NCBI GenBank assembly: GCA_020746105.1
Contig: CM036619.1
Coordinates: 71,351,635 to 71,415,634 of the forward strand
Origin: Trogon surrucura
Taxonomy: Eukaryota > Chordata > Aves > Trogoniformes > Trogonidae
DNA: 64,000 bases
Reading direction: 5' to 3'
Made by a program: the position numbers and the translations under genes. The notes under the pieces were generated by a model. The model did not search any database. It saw only the letters and a list, made by a program, of their open reading frames with translations, and was not told the origin of the DNA. Positions 1 to 11,900 of the stretch are shown here, piece by piece; the stretch's first letter is position 1; each line of letters starts with the position of its first letter.

Positions 1-3000
1 CCTAATCTGCCACAATAATTAGCCAAATGAGGGAAACAGGTGTGGATTCTCTGCACCTGTAAGCTATAAATGCAAGAACCAAGAGTTACTGAGCACCGTG
101 CTATATGTGCACCTTGAACTCAAGTCTCAGACTCAAGCTTGGGCCTCCCTTCTGGTGCAGTATTAGTCTTCTGACCGGTGTGGATCTGGAAATATCCCTT
201 AAGGTCATGCATGTTACAGGCAGGTGGTCCTTTCATCTCAATATAAAAAAACCTAACAAATTCTGATTTACTTATCAGGTAATAGAAAACTCTGTTGAGT
301 ATGGGACTGCAGTTTCTGCTTAGTTTCACAGCTGTACCCTCTTTAATTAGCAGTATGTGGTGAATTAACCTTTTAGGAATTCACAGAGGAACAATTAATA
401 TGCTAATGTTGTTGGTAATAATCTACATAAAAGCTTTATAACAAGTTTGGTGGTTTAGCCTGGCCAGAACAATAAAAAAGCTTCGAATAAGCAGTTCCTT
501 CTCTTCAGGAGAAGATGTCTTTACCAGTGCCACAACAAATAGCACCAGCAATAAGATTGGGAAGGATATAAAATTCAAAGAATTTCAGTAAAAGGTCAGC
601 TGTGTTTTGTTTTATAGCCATCTTCACTGGAGAGCATGTGCAAGAAGAGGAGAGGTAGCACGGTGTGAATGGTAGACAGTGTACAAATCCTGTACATTTT
701 ATAAAACAACAAAATTGATTTCCCTGTTATAAGCATTCACATTGCAACATCCAGTGTAATGTATTTACCCTCTCCACGGAAAAAGGAATGTTAAAAGCAG
801 TGACAGGCTGCTCTTGAACAGTTGCTGCTCACTTCTCTGGAGGCAGATGAATATCTCCAACCCAGTTTTGTGACTCAAAATCACTCAGGCATAGTCCAGA
901 TTACGTTTGCCCATGTGTTTCAGTGCTAATCCAGCTAAGCCTCTGACCCCCTTCAGGGTTCTAGAGGCGGGGGCGTCCTAGGAATAATATGTGGACATTG
1001 AAAAATGAGGCACGTTTGAAGGGAAAGCTTTGTACTGATGCAAACTTATTTAAAATAATAGATGTTTGTTTCCTACTTGATACAGGTTTAGGCTAAAAAT
1101 GTACATAGCTAGATGCCATAAATATAAATGAGTACATGAGCACTCATTTTAGAAAAAAAAAATCTGTTGCAGATATTCTACTGGGAAAACTAGAGTATAT
1201 TTTTCAAGATCCCTAAAGCAAAGAAATTCTCATCTGCTTCATTTAAGAGGTAATAGGTATTTGTTTTTGCTCTCAGAGGCAGAGGCACTAAATCAGAAGG
1301 GAGTTAGGAGGACTCCATCTTGCAGGACTCGAGGGGATTCTGCATATGTTGCACATAATAAACTCTAATTCAGCACTTTGTAGTGTTGTTTTCTGGCTTC
1401 ACCCAACGTTTCTGGAGACACAGCTACCTTTACAAATGGCACTTTGGGTTCTGCGCCAGGGAACAGTGATGGTAAGGACAGGTCTCACTGCAAAGACACA
1501 GTAAGGTTAATCAAAAAGCAGATGATGAGATCCTAAACCCTTTTTAAGCTGAGTTGTGTACATATTGCTATGAAGCTGCTGAATGGTTGTTTTGCATTAT
1601 GGCTATTAATGACAATGAAGGTTGGCAAGGAAGAATGAGATGATATTCTCCATTCAGTGTCCTAGAGACTGCTACTGTGTTAGAGCAATGTCCTGCTTTG
1701 TCAAACTGAGGTTTGGCTGCTGAAAACATTAAGTAAGACAATTGCAGTGTGTCCTTAGTCATAGACGGCAAGGTGCTGCTGGTGGTGGGGTTGTGGTGGG
1801 GGAAGGCTATTATCTCGTGAAAGCTGTTTTAAAGCTTATTCTTAAGAAGAGCCCAGTGGCTGTCCTGTGTCAGACACAGTTCCAGCCATCTCTGCAAGGG
1901 ATCCATCACAGGACAGGGCACATCAGGGACAGTGCAACTCCTTGCACTGCTTGGGGTGGGATGTAGAGGAGTCAGGCATGAAGGAGTGAAGTTGAGCCCA
2001 GGAAAAACCTGTGCATGGGAAGAAATTTAAATTTTCTTTTTTTTTTTTTGCTTCTCACTACCCCAATCTATTTTAATTAGCAACAAATTAATTTTTCTGA
2101 AGTTGAGTCCTCTTTGACCATGATAGTAGCTGGTTAAATGATCTCCTTGTCTTTATCTCAACCCATTATTTTATCTTATTTTCTCCCTATGCCTCTGTAG
2201 AGGAGGCAAAGTGAGAGAGTAGTTGGGCGGGCATCTAGCTGCTCGTGAAAATTAACACAAGTGAATATCTGAGAAATGGATCCTTTCTTATTCTATCCCT
2301 ATATACAACATTGGTGGCCTCCCTGCACTGCACTTCATGTTTTACTTGTTTCACTTTCAATTTTTCAGCACCACTGCTTCTGAGCTAGGAGGAGTTGTAT
2401 TTCTCAAAACTATGTGGGGAGGAGGAATAATCTGGTTTGCCTGTGACAAGGGTGGGATTTAGGAAAGATAGGCTGAAAGCTGAGACATAATGGGGCAGAG
2501 AGAAAGTGTACATAACACCTAGGGAAGAGGTTTTCCATTTGGCTGGCACAAAAGCAAGTACCTGCTATCAGGTGGCTTCAGGCCCATCTTCCTCTTTAGT
2601 ATAGTGAACGTACAGGCAAAGCTTATTGACAAAGTGCCATATTATGTGCCTAAATACTTGTTATAGTAGGGGATCCTATATGTGTTTTCTAAAAATGTAT
2701 GAGAAGAAGGATAATCTTCATTCGGCTGATTATCTGCTCTGCTTTACTACCAAAAATAATTAATATCACCAAAAATTATTTTTACAATTCAACACATTAT
2801 TTTCCTACAGACATATCCAATTTTGATGTATGGTATTCCTAAATTCATTTATTCCATGTTGCAAAGGGTACAGCTATTCTTTTTTACTTTTTAAAGAAGG
2901 TTTTCATTATTAGTAATAGCTTCCTGTAAGATATCATGTTTCTGTGTGCTAGTTTTTCAAGAGCACTTGCCATTACAGCATTTATCAATATAGCAAATCA

Positions 3001-3195
3001 AGATATACTCTGAGACAATTATATTAAGTAAATGACAGATCCATTTTCTGGGGAGGACTTTTTAGAAGGAGTTTATTGCTGGAAATTTGGAAATAGGTTT
3101 TCGTGTATAAGCTGTTATCTGCCTTCACCTCCTCCCATGTATTTGTTTTGACAAACATTGCAGACTTCCAGCTGTTGGGAGAACCAGGAACCGGG

Positions 3196-3215
3196 AACTC
3201 TCTGGCCAGAGAGTT
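3196..3215. repeat. Perfect 20-bp palindrome
   Basis: The ten bases AACTCTCTGG are followed directly by their exact reverse complement, with no spacer; the symmetry breaks at the next base on each side. It could form a small cruciform or be a dimeric protein-binding site, but one such palindrome in 64 kb may also be chance. Confidence 0.8.
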
Positions 3216-6053
3216 TATTGTGAAAGTTTGTATTTGAGCAGACAGTTGCTCTATGGGTGGAAATTACTTGCCAGAATCAGTATGACCATCAGCGTTTGTT
3301 TTTATGGTGTATATTTAAGAAGGTTTTTGTTAGAAACGAATTACTGCATCAGAAAAATTTTTGACGTGTTGAGGGCATTATCAGGATATACTCATCCAGG
3401 AAGTAAAGAGAGAGTAGGACAAAGCTTGGATCAAGGTTTGCCTCAAGGGACAATTAATTTTGGTATTAGACAGAGAGGGAAGTTTATATATCAAGTTTCT
3501 AGCTACTAAATCCAAAAAAAAGGATGAGGCACATCTGTCAGCGTGTGAGGACCAAGGTGATTTCCTTTCTTCTTTTACATCCCAGTATAAACACTTTATT
3601 TGTCACTAACTTTTAATCATAAATTATGAAGCTGACTAGAATGCTAAACCAGGCAGGTAACTAAGTGAATTGAGCTGTGCTCAGTGTGGTAACCTACCAA
3701 ATTCCCTTTACAGATGCTAGAAAATGCCCTCTCTTAGAAATAATCTGGCACTGAGAAGTGCTTCCACCTCTCACAAAGTTGTAAAAGTTTTCTACTTGCA
3801 TCTGTGGCGCTAATGAACCTTCACTGAAGTGGGTGGCATCTCACTGTATGTACACTATAATAGATGTGAATTCTCTCCATTATATGGAATGGAATATATT
3901 TAGCAAAATGCTTCTATGCCTTTATTTCAAAATTGATGTGTTATGAATAATCATGCCATCCTAATTCCTATTCTTATTTTAGCATTGATTATTTGGGCTG
4001 ATTACTTGGGACATTTTTATTTACTGAGTTTCTCTGAGAATCACCTAGCGGACAGAGATCTCTCATCAGTGGTCTTTAATCTTTCCTCAGAACTTAAAGA
4101 TGGGCTAAAAGACTTTCTGAGGCTCCTACGAGCACTGCAGCACTGTGTCAGGATCATAATTTTTTGACGGGAGAGTTCCTCGTAAGCCAAATCTATTCAC
4201 AAGTGGAAAGCACAGATTCCCTTTCAATTAAAATGCCTGAACAGTCAAGGGTAGAGTTAGGCACCACACCATGCGGCAATGCCAAGACCCACGTTTAGAG
4301 CTGATGATGAGTCCAGCTGATGTGCACAGCTTCTCATGATCCAGGGGTACCAGGGATGATTCAGATATGTGTTCAGATGGCATCTGTCTGTGAGCCGAGT
4401 CACTGTGCCTGGATGCAACAAAGAGCAGCAAAACCTGTTAAAACATCACAGCCGAACTATGAATCTGAGCCCGGTATCTCATTTCAAAATAGCCTATGGG
4501 TTCCTCTATTGTTCAGGAGCTTTTGACTATTTCGCTCTCTCTGCTGGTAAATAACAAAAAACGTGAAAGCTTAAAAGCTGCCCAAACCTCCATGTGTCTT
4601 ATGCTAATTTGGAAAACCTTAAAATCACAAGAAGCATGCCAGAATGACCACTTTAAGTAAACATCCATTAATGTGACTCACTGAAGGTAATTTGCCTCTC
4701 AAGAAATCGAAAATAGGTGTTCAGAGATGAGTTTTTTAAATTAAGCTTTTCATATCATCCCACGAATCTAAGACTCAATCTTCTCTTCCTCATTCAAAGT
4801 CTAATCAACACCTGCAGTGTCTTATTTGTGTTTGTAGCGATGTGAATGTACCTCCCTTAACTAATAGGCTGCAAGCTTTTATACTGATATATCTAAATTA
4901 GCTGTTAGTGGCTATGATGAGGTTAGCAAGGTTAGCGGACTTTCCCGGAGTAAAAACACAGAGCTCACATTGCCTTTGAAATATGAGACTTCTATTGCAA
5001 CTTGTAGAAACACTAGGACTTGATATAAATGTAGAGCACAGAAGATTTTACTTATAATATGTCTTACTCAAAGTGGGCAATACTTCTAACTTAATTTTCA
5101 ACTTCTTGAAGTGAGGGTCTAGTTTAAGCAAATTCTCTTGATTTTTTCCTGTAGTTAGTGTAGAATGGTAGGCAGTTTCAGATAAGAATTCTTCCTTCTG
5201 ATGTTAAGCAGTTGAGTGCCTGTCTTTGTGAAGCGTAGATAGGCTATATGGACTATAGGGATCAGGACAAGTAACGTAGAGCTGGGTGCTTATTTTTCAG
5301 GCATCTGTTGAGTCAAAGTGGCATTAATTCTTGTCCAAAATGAAGTACTTCTGAAATAAAATCACTGAAGATAAACACACTTCGTCTTAACACAGAAAGC
5401 ATTGCCTACTGCAACTGGAAATGAATTCAAGAAAGAAAAAAAAAAATCAAAGAAGCTGTATATAGTGCAGAATGCAAGGCTTGGCCTCATTCTCCACAGA
5501 CAGACATCCTGCATCTTTTTAGGTACTACAGATCACCTGGCCTTCAGCTGTTTTTCCAGAAATGTGGGGATCTCCTGTGAGTTTTCAATCATGTCCTGCT
5601 ACTACTGTCTCTGCCAGATGGATATTTCTGTCCCTATGCACGATGCTCTACAACATCTCAACAGGCAACAGAAGGCCATGTTTAAGTAATTGAATTCCCT
5701 CCACAGTGTACTCTGTCAGCAAACTACTCCTTCAGTAGCCTCAGCTCTGTGAGTCTTTGCAGGTATGAAATAAAAGGATATACCAACAGCGCTTGAAACA
5801 CAGAGCCAGGCAAGGCTTACAAGTGACAGAGAATGGCATGTTTTGAAAGTTTCTATTATTCCGGCTCTTCAGGTAAGCTGCAAAGCCTTTTTTTCCTAGA
5901 CACAGAGAGTTCCACTTTAGTTTCTGTTTCAATAAGAGATTTCTCCACAATAGTATTTGAAATCCCAGATATAGCTGCAGTTTGTATTCACATTTAGGAA
6001 GAGATTTAGTCTGAAAAGTGGAACTGTATATAAGAGCATCTCTCATCATCTGT

Positions 6054-6103
6054 CAAAAAAAGCCAAAAAAAAAAAGCCAAAAAAAAAAACAAACCAGAAA
6101 AAG
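6054..6103. repeat. A-rich simple repeat
   Basis: Three A runs are separated by AGCC or C-AAACC interruptions, which gives an imperfect A-rich tandem. No SINE or LINE body could be recognised on either side, so I do not read it as a retroposon tail. Confidence 0.75.
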
Positions 6104-8025
6104 CAGGAGGCTGCAAATGGGATAGAGTGAAGGAAATGACATGGGAAACCAAAATACCTCCACCATCCTCCTTAACACACTGTCCTCCTTGATCAGTGGT
6201 AGGCAATACTCAGACATTTTTGACACCTGTGAAAGGATAGAAGAAGTAACAAGTGGTATCTTTCCTTGAAGAAGATGAAAACCAGTCCTACTTTCCTCTC
6301 TTTTTTTCAGGTTATACCCTTTATATCTTCTCCTTTCCTGGGTGAAACCAGTTTAGTTTATGTCAAAGAAGTTCACATTAAATCTCTAGAGGAACTGAGA
6401 GAAGAATTAGAGAGTTAAAAAGTGCAGAAAGAAGCAGCTTTGTAAGTTCTTCCTGTGCTTGAAGGCGCTTTGGTTATATCAGTACAGAGACACACACATT
6501 CCTGATGTACTGACATGAGACGAGATGTCAGCAGCAGAAGAAAACAAGAAACTTCAGAGAGATTTGCTATCAAACACACCAGCACTGGAAAAACTCTCAC
6601 TAGGACATTCATGGAAAAAAAAATCAAAACAAAACTAGATCATTTGCTTAAAATATTTATCAGAAAGAGTAATGTCAGGCAGGCTAGTCTTATAAAGATT
6701 ACCCCAAAATTAGGAAAGTTTTTGAAATGTAGATGACGTACTAGGTGTCATCTGCAAGTCTATCATATATGCCAGTAAGATCTGCACATCTTTTCCACAC
6801 TCACAGGCTTTGCAAAAGCTGCTTCTCCGGACTCGCCACCTGCCTTCATCTTGTGTGCCTTGCACAACCACCACCCATGGAGACAGTGACAATACTTCAG
6901 TGGCAGCTGTGATCTCCTGACTAATGGCAGCAAGAGCAGTGAATGCCACAGCTGCCTGTGAGGAACAAACTGCAATTCTCCTCTCATGCAACTGAGGAGA
7001 TCTTCTTCACGGGTAAGCTGCAAATCGTTGCAGTTCCTGAAACCAGTCATTTGAGAGCATAAACACACGTATACACAAAGACACGCTAAGTCAGTTGGGT
7101 TGCAGGTGATTCCAGTGTCTATGAGCTGGATAACTTGAGCATGGAAGGTGAGCTGAATTCTGTATTCATTCAAGAAGCCAACCAAACCACAGATCTACTC
7201 ATCCCAGAGCCACAGAGGATCTAGGGTCTAGATCAGTGTTCAACAACTTGCTAATCTAATTTCTAACCACTTGCTAATATGTTCTGGTTTTTTTTTTTTC
7301 CTTGTGTTCCATTTAACCATGTGTCAAAGCACTGAAGCAGCTTGTTGCTCTTCCAAGATTGCCAACTGCTTGAGTATAAATGGCACGAAAGCAGTTTTGG
7401 TGCTTGGATAGGATAGGAAAATATTGTTGGCTGTATTGGATATTGGCAGATGGAAATTTCCCTCTTTCTGTCATCACATAGCACATTTTCAGTGAGGTGT
7501 TCTAGCCAAAAAATGAAAACGGACACGTCCCTCAAGTAACCTGAGGTTTTTTTGACCAAACTTGACTCTCTCTGTCCTCCTAATCCATTGTTGTGTCATT
7601 TCAGTTCCTCAGGAACTGCACATGGCTTCAGCTCCCAGTAAGCACATATTATCTGGGGACAACATTGAAAGCCACTTGCCAAGACCACCATCACGTATAG
7701 GTACCCTGTGAATTTGCACTGTTTTGGTTTCTATTTCACTTTGCTGAAAAATGTCTTCTTGCAATATTTATTGCTTCAGCAAGCCACGTTGTCCTGTGCT
7801 GAGTCAAAAAATGGTATTATGAAAGGCAATTGTACGCAGCAGGCAGTGCTAAAGGGTTGTGATACCAAGCAAAGAACTAGTTATAGAAAGCAAGGGGTTT
7901 CTGTCCCTCCTGTGATGCTGAGGAAACCTTTTGTTGTGTGACCGCATACTTTAGTTATCACAAAACTCTGTCTGGTGGACAAAGTGGACGGTACTCAGTT
8001 TATGAGCAAACAATTTTTGTTGGTC

Positions 8026-8075
8026 TTTTATTGTCTAATTTACCAAATGATTTTATTGTCTAATTTACCAAATGC
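8026..8075. repeat. 25-bp tandem duplication, two copies
   Basis: A 25-base unit starting TTTTATTGTC occurs twice head to tail (8026-8050 and 8051-8075). The copies differ only at the last base. The near identity suggests a recent replication-slippage duplication. Confidence 0.92.
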
Positions 8076-8499
8076 TGTACAAGCTTAGTTCTGAACAATG
8101 TGTTATCCTTTGCTTTTAGTGGGTCTTTATGTGACTATATATGACTACAACAACAAACTACTTGACAAACACTGTTTTCATCATGCTCCTTCAGGTCAGA
8201 GTGAGGACACCCTCACTCCTATCAGGAGAAACATGGCAGAGAAAGATGGAAGATTCATCCTGCACAAATTATGGTGTCCTGCTGACTGACAGTACCATCA
8301 TCTCTCTCTGAGCAAGCTACACAGACTGGTCCATCCAAGGTGGGAAATAAGACCCAAGCTCTTTGAAAAACAAGGTAAGGAAGAGGAATAATTTTAAATT
8401 TCCTTGATGTTTTCAACGTTAGCACAGCTAAAGTTTGGCATCTCACTTTAAAATGTTATTGTTTTAATGTACAAGATGCGTTTTAGTTTAGTATATACA

Positions 8500-8900
8500 T
8501 CACAGAATCACAGAATGTTAGAGGTTAGAAGGGACCTCAAAGATCATCTAGTCCAACCCCCCTGCCGGAGCAGGACCACCTACAGCAGAGCGCATAGGAA
8601 CACATCCGGGTGGGTTTTGAATCCCTCCAAAGAAGGAGACTCCACAACCTCCCTGGGCAGCCTGTTCCAGTGCTCTGTCACCCTCACTGTGAAAAAGTTT
8701 TTTCTAATATTTTTATGGAACCTCCTGTGTTCCAGCTTCCACCCATTGCCCCTTGTCCTGTCATTGGACGCTGCTGAAAAGAGCCTGGCTCCGTCCTCCT
8801 GACACTCCCCCTTGACATATTTATAAACATTTATGAGGTCACCCCTCAGCCTCCTCTTTTCCAAGATAAAGAGGCCCAGCTCCTTCAGATAGTCCAACCC
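8500..8900 (-). mobile_element. CR1 LINE, 5'-truncated 3' fragment (copy 0)
   Basis: Read on the minus strand, this is the last part of a CR1 non-LTR retrotransposon: the ORF2 C-terminal segment, a short 3' UTR and a terminal octamer repeat of the ATTCTGTG type next to 8500. The 5' end stops abruptly near 8900, as expected when target-primed reverse transcription stops early. It differs from the younger copies at many positions (for example [14 protein letters not shown] rather than [13 protein letters not shown]), so it belongs to another CR1 subfamily or is older. Confidence 0.93.
8580..8897 (-). pseudogene. CR1 ORF2 C-terminal remnant
   Basis: About 105 codons stay open and correspond to the region after the reverse transcriptase of CR1 ORF2. 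They include the family-typical strings [20 protein letters not shown] and [16 protein letters not shown], and end at a stop at the usual position. The reverse-transcriptase and endonuclease domains are missing because the copy is 5'-truncated. There is no promoter, and the first methionine is incidental. It cannot encode a working protein. Confidence 0.9.
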
Positions 8901-11900
8901 TTTTTGTTTATCATCTAATTCTAGGTGATGTATTGAATCATGTCTTAGGTTTTTAAAATATGAATGGGAAAACGTAAGGCCCTTTCCCTTCCCTTAGGGG
9001 TAACAGAGATAACACAAGGTCCTACTCACATACATGATTCATTCAAATCAATGTGCTACAGCGCTGGGCCTTAAACACAATGTCTTTAATTTAGTACTTG
9101 AAATCAAGGAAATGCCTTTCTAGGAAGGTGAAAGGTCATTACAGCTTTTTATCTTCGACTAGGTCAGCAACAGGGTAGGACACCCATCAATGGGGTAGCA
9201 CCATGGTAGCACCTGATCTGCAGCCAGATACCTGTGAAAATTGCTGCACAAGACCTGCCTATGCTGGTAACAGCATAAAATCCCTGCAGACTAGGAGCTA
9301 GGAAATCTAAAGAGTGGCCCAACTGATAAAACACTCAAAATCATCATTATCTGTTATTTTTCCTCTTTTCCTTCATTCAAAGCATTTCCTTTCTTCCTCA
9401 TTTAAAGCTGACTAGAATAGAGAAAACCATTTTGTAAACATTTTGCCATGTCAGACTTCAGCTTTGCTCTAAATTTTATAGTCTTTCACAGCCAGATAAA
9501 ATCAAACACTTCATTTTATTTCACATACGTCTACTATTTTTTGGCATGATTGGTATGACTTAAAAACAGTATTTTGTTTCTGTAATTTTTTTTTTCCATG
9601 AAGAGTTTTATCAATTTTTTTCTGGTTTATCCTGCTCTATGTGCAGTTCTTTTTCCAGTCACCCTGACAACACTCATGCTAAACACTGAGCATCAAAGGG
9701 CTGCTTCTTCCATACAGTACTATGAAAAGTCCCCTCATCTAGCTGGGGTGATTATTGCCAGGCTGATTACTGCCTGATGACCAGATTGTTCTGTGTCTAA
9801 AAGGAAGGTAGATTATACATTTATTGTTATTCCCTTTAATGAGCCTAGTTAGGACACAGTGATCATTGATGATGTTGCACTAGCATTGATGCAATCGGAC
9901 TTGTCAAGTTTTCTGGTTTGACGTATTTGGGTTTTCTGAGGTTTTAGCTGGATGAACATTTTTCACTTCTCAGTGTCCCTGCTCTAACCATCCTTTTAAG
10001 TTTCCCTTATTCCGTATGCCACTTTAAAGCAAGAAATGTTTGTTGACAGTCCATGTTGTATTTCCCATATATAATAAATATTAGTCCAGACCTAGAAGAA
10101 CTGGACATAGCTGCCTGAGGTACAGCTTGGTCATGTTTTTTAGTCTGTGACAGAGCATCCACTGAAATATAAGTAAAATAGAAATTAAGCAGTCAGACTT
10201 CTGTAAATGAAACTAGCTACACAACTGCTAAATATTCATTATCACTATATTGCTATTTTATGTTTGCATATGCTTAAAATAACAAAGCGTTAAACAAAGC
10301 TTTCAAAACTGTAAATACAAAACAACACTAGCAACATACAAGGGACTTTGAAAGCCTTCTTGCTGCATGTGACAAGTAACAGGAAGAAAAGTGAGTTGTA
10401 GAGAAATAATTTCCTATTTATTTTCACTTATTTCTTTACCCCAGCTGTTTATTATAACAAACAATAAATGCTATCAATGTATAGGAATGCAGCCAAACAT
10501 GCATTTAATTGCCAAAGCAGAAAAGCTTGCCTGCTTCTAACTAGGGAAGATTATAAACATTTATATGAGATCAAATCATGGGGTTTCAGCATCTGTTTTA
10601 CATTAGTAATATATGTGTGCAAACACACAGACGTCTCTATTGCATTGCACAGCCTTTTTAAAAAGCAGCTGTATTATTTGCCAGGATAACATCGGTGTTT
10701 GTAGAGAAAGGCCACTTCTTAGAAAGCTGAGGCTTGTTGGATTTCCAGAGATCTGGGTGTGCCCCTCCCTAGTTTTGTCTCCCAAGCGTCAGCCCGCATC
10801 TCCTCGGTATCCAGGCGGGGAGACACTGGGATGGTGGGCATGGATGCTCTACCTTGCCGGGGTGGAGGTGTGCCCTGGCATGCCAAGCCAGCACAAAGTA
10901 AAGCTGTGAAGTTCCTGGCACCTTGATCTATTCCCGGACACAGGATATTGCTTTTGGGTTGTGTCTCCAACGACTGGTCAGGGTCCAGCTTGTCAAAGCA
11001 CCCTGTGGTACAGGTGGGAGAGAGGTGACAGAAGGGTGGGAATTTGGAACAAGCAGGCTACATGAAGCTGTGGACCACTACCTAAGTAGATCACCCAGGG
11101 CTGCTGGAGCCTTCTGAGGGCCTGGTCACCCTTCCACTGCAGCACCACTGTATTCAGGGCCACAGACTACTTAATGATGGCATCTGGGGAGGGACAGCCT
11201 TCTCCTTTGGTCTCTCTCTGACTAAGCCCAGGCAGATGACGTAGTTTTGGCTATGAAGGAGAGGCAGCTGCCTCACTGTGACACCGGGACTGTCAAGGGA
11301 AACATGCCAGGGACACCTCAGGGCGATGGATTTTGGTCCCAGCAACTTCTCCCTGTACCTCAGACAGTGAACCTCAGCGGCATGTCCCAACTGTCCAGGA
11401 TGTTTTTATTAGTGATAGTTTTATTTTTAAGAGTTCAGTTTATGATAAGGCACATAGTCTTAACCTCCACATGATTAATGTCCAAAGCAGGGCAGACTGC
11501 TATAAAATTATAGATTTCATTTTCAGTTTGAAGATCCTAATTTAGCCAGTGAAGTACTTGCCACTGAGATCCCAGGTACTCCCATCTGGACTGAGGCAGG
11601 GTAAGGAGAGAGCAATAAACTCTTAAGGGAGGAAATAAAAGATGAGGACATTGAGAAGAATTAAGTGACTGAACAGAAAAAGAAGGAAAGGAGGTTTTTA
11701 TGATGTAACACTCATGCATGTTGACTGTTTCCACTTCTGTCTTAAGGAACCCAAAGGAGCTGCTCTCACAGCTCTGCACAAAATTGAGAAAGACCAGGGT
11801 TTTGTATATATACTAGACCAGAGGTTTGATCAAGCACTAGGTTTCTTTTCTATTTCAAACACAAACCATTTCTTTAGTCCTTTCCTCAGTATTTAATTTT

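Larger units (their letters stand above)
1..8025. other. Unique AT-rich non-coding DNA, no gene recognised
   Basis: No frame in this stretch exceeds about 140 codons, and none shows a recognisable domain, a plausible exon series or a repeat family I know. It holds scattered homopolymer runs (T near 2037-2050, A near 6054-6103) and one perfect 20-bp palindrome at 3196-3215. I read it as intergenic or intronic. Old diverged repeats could be present that cannot be recognised by eye. Confidence 0.6.
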
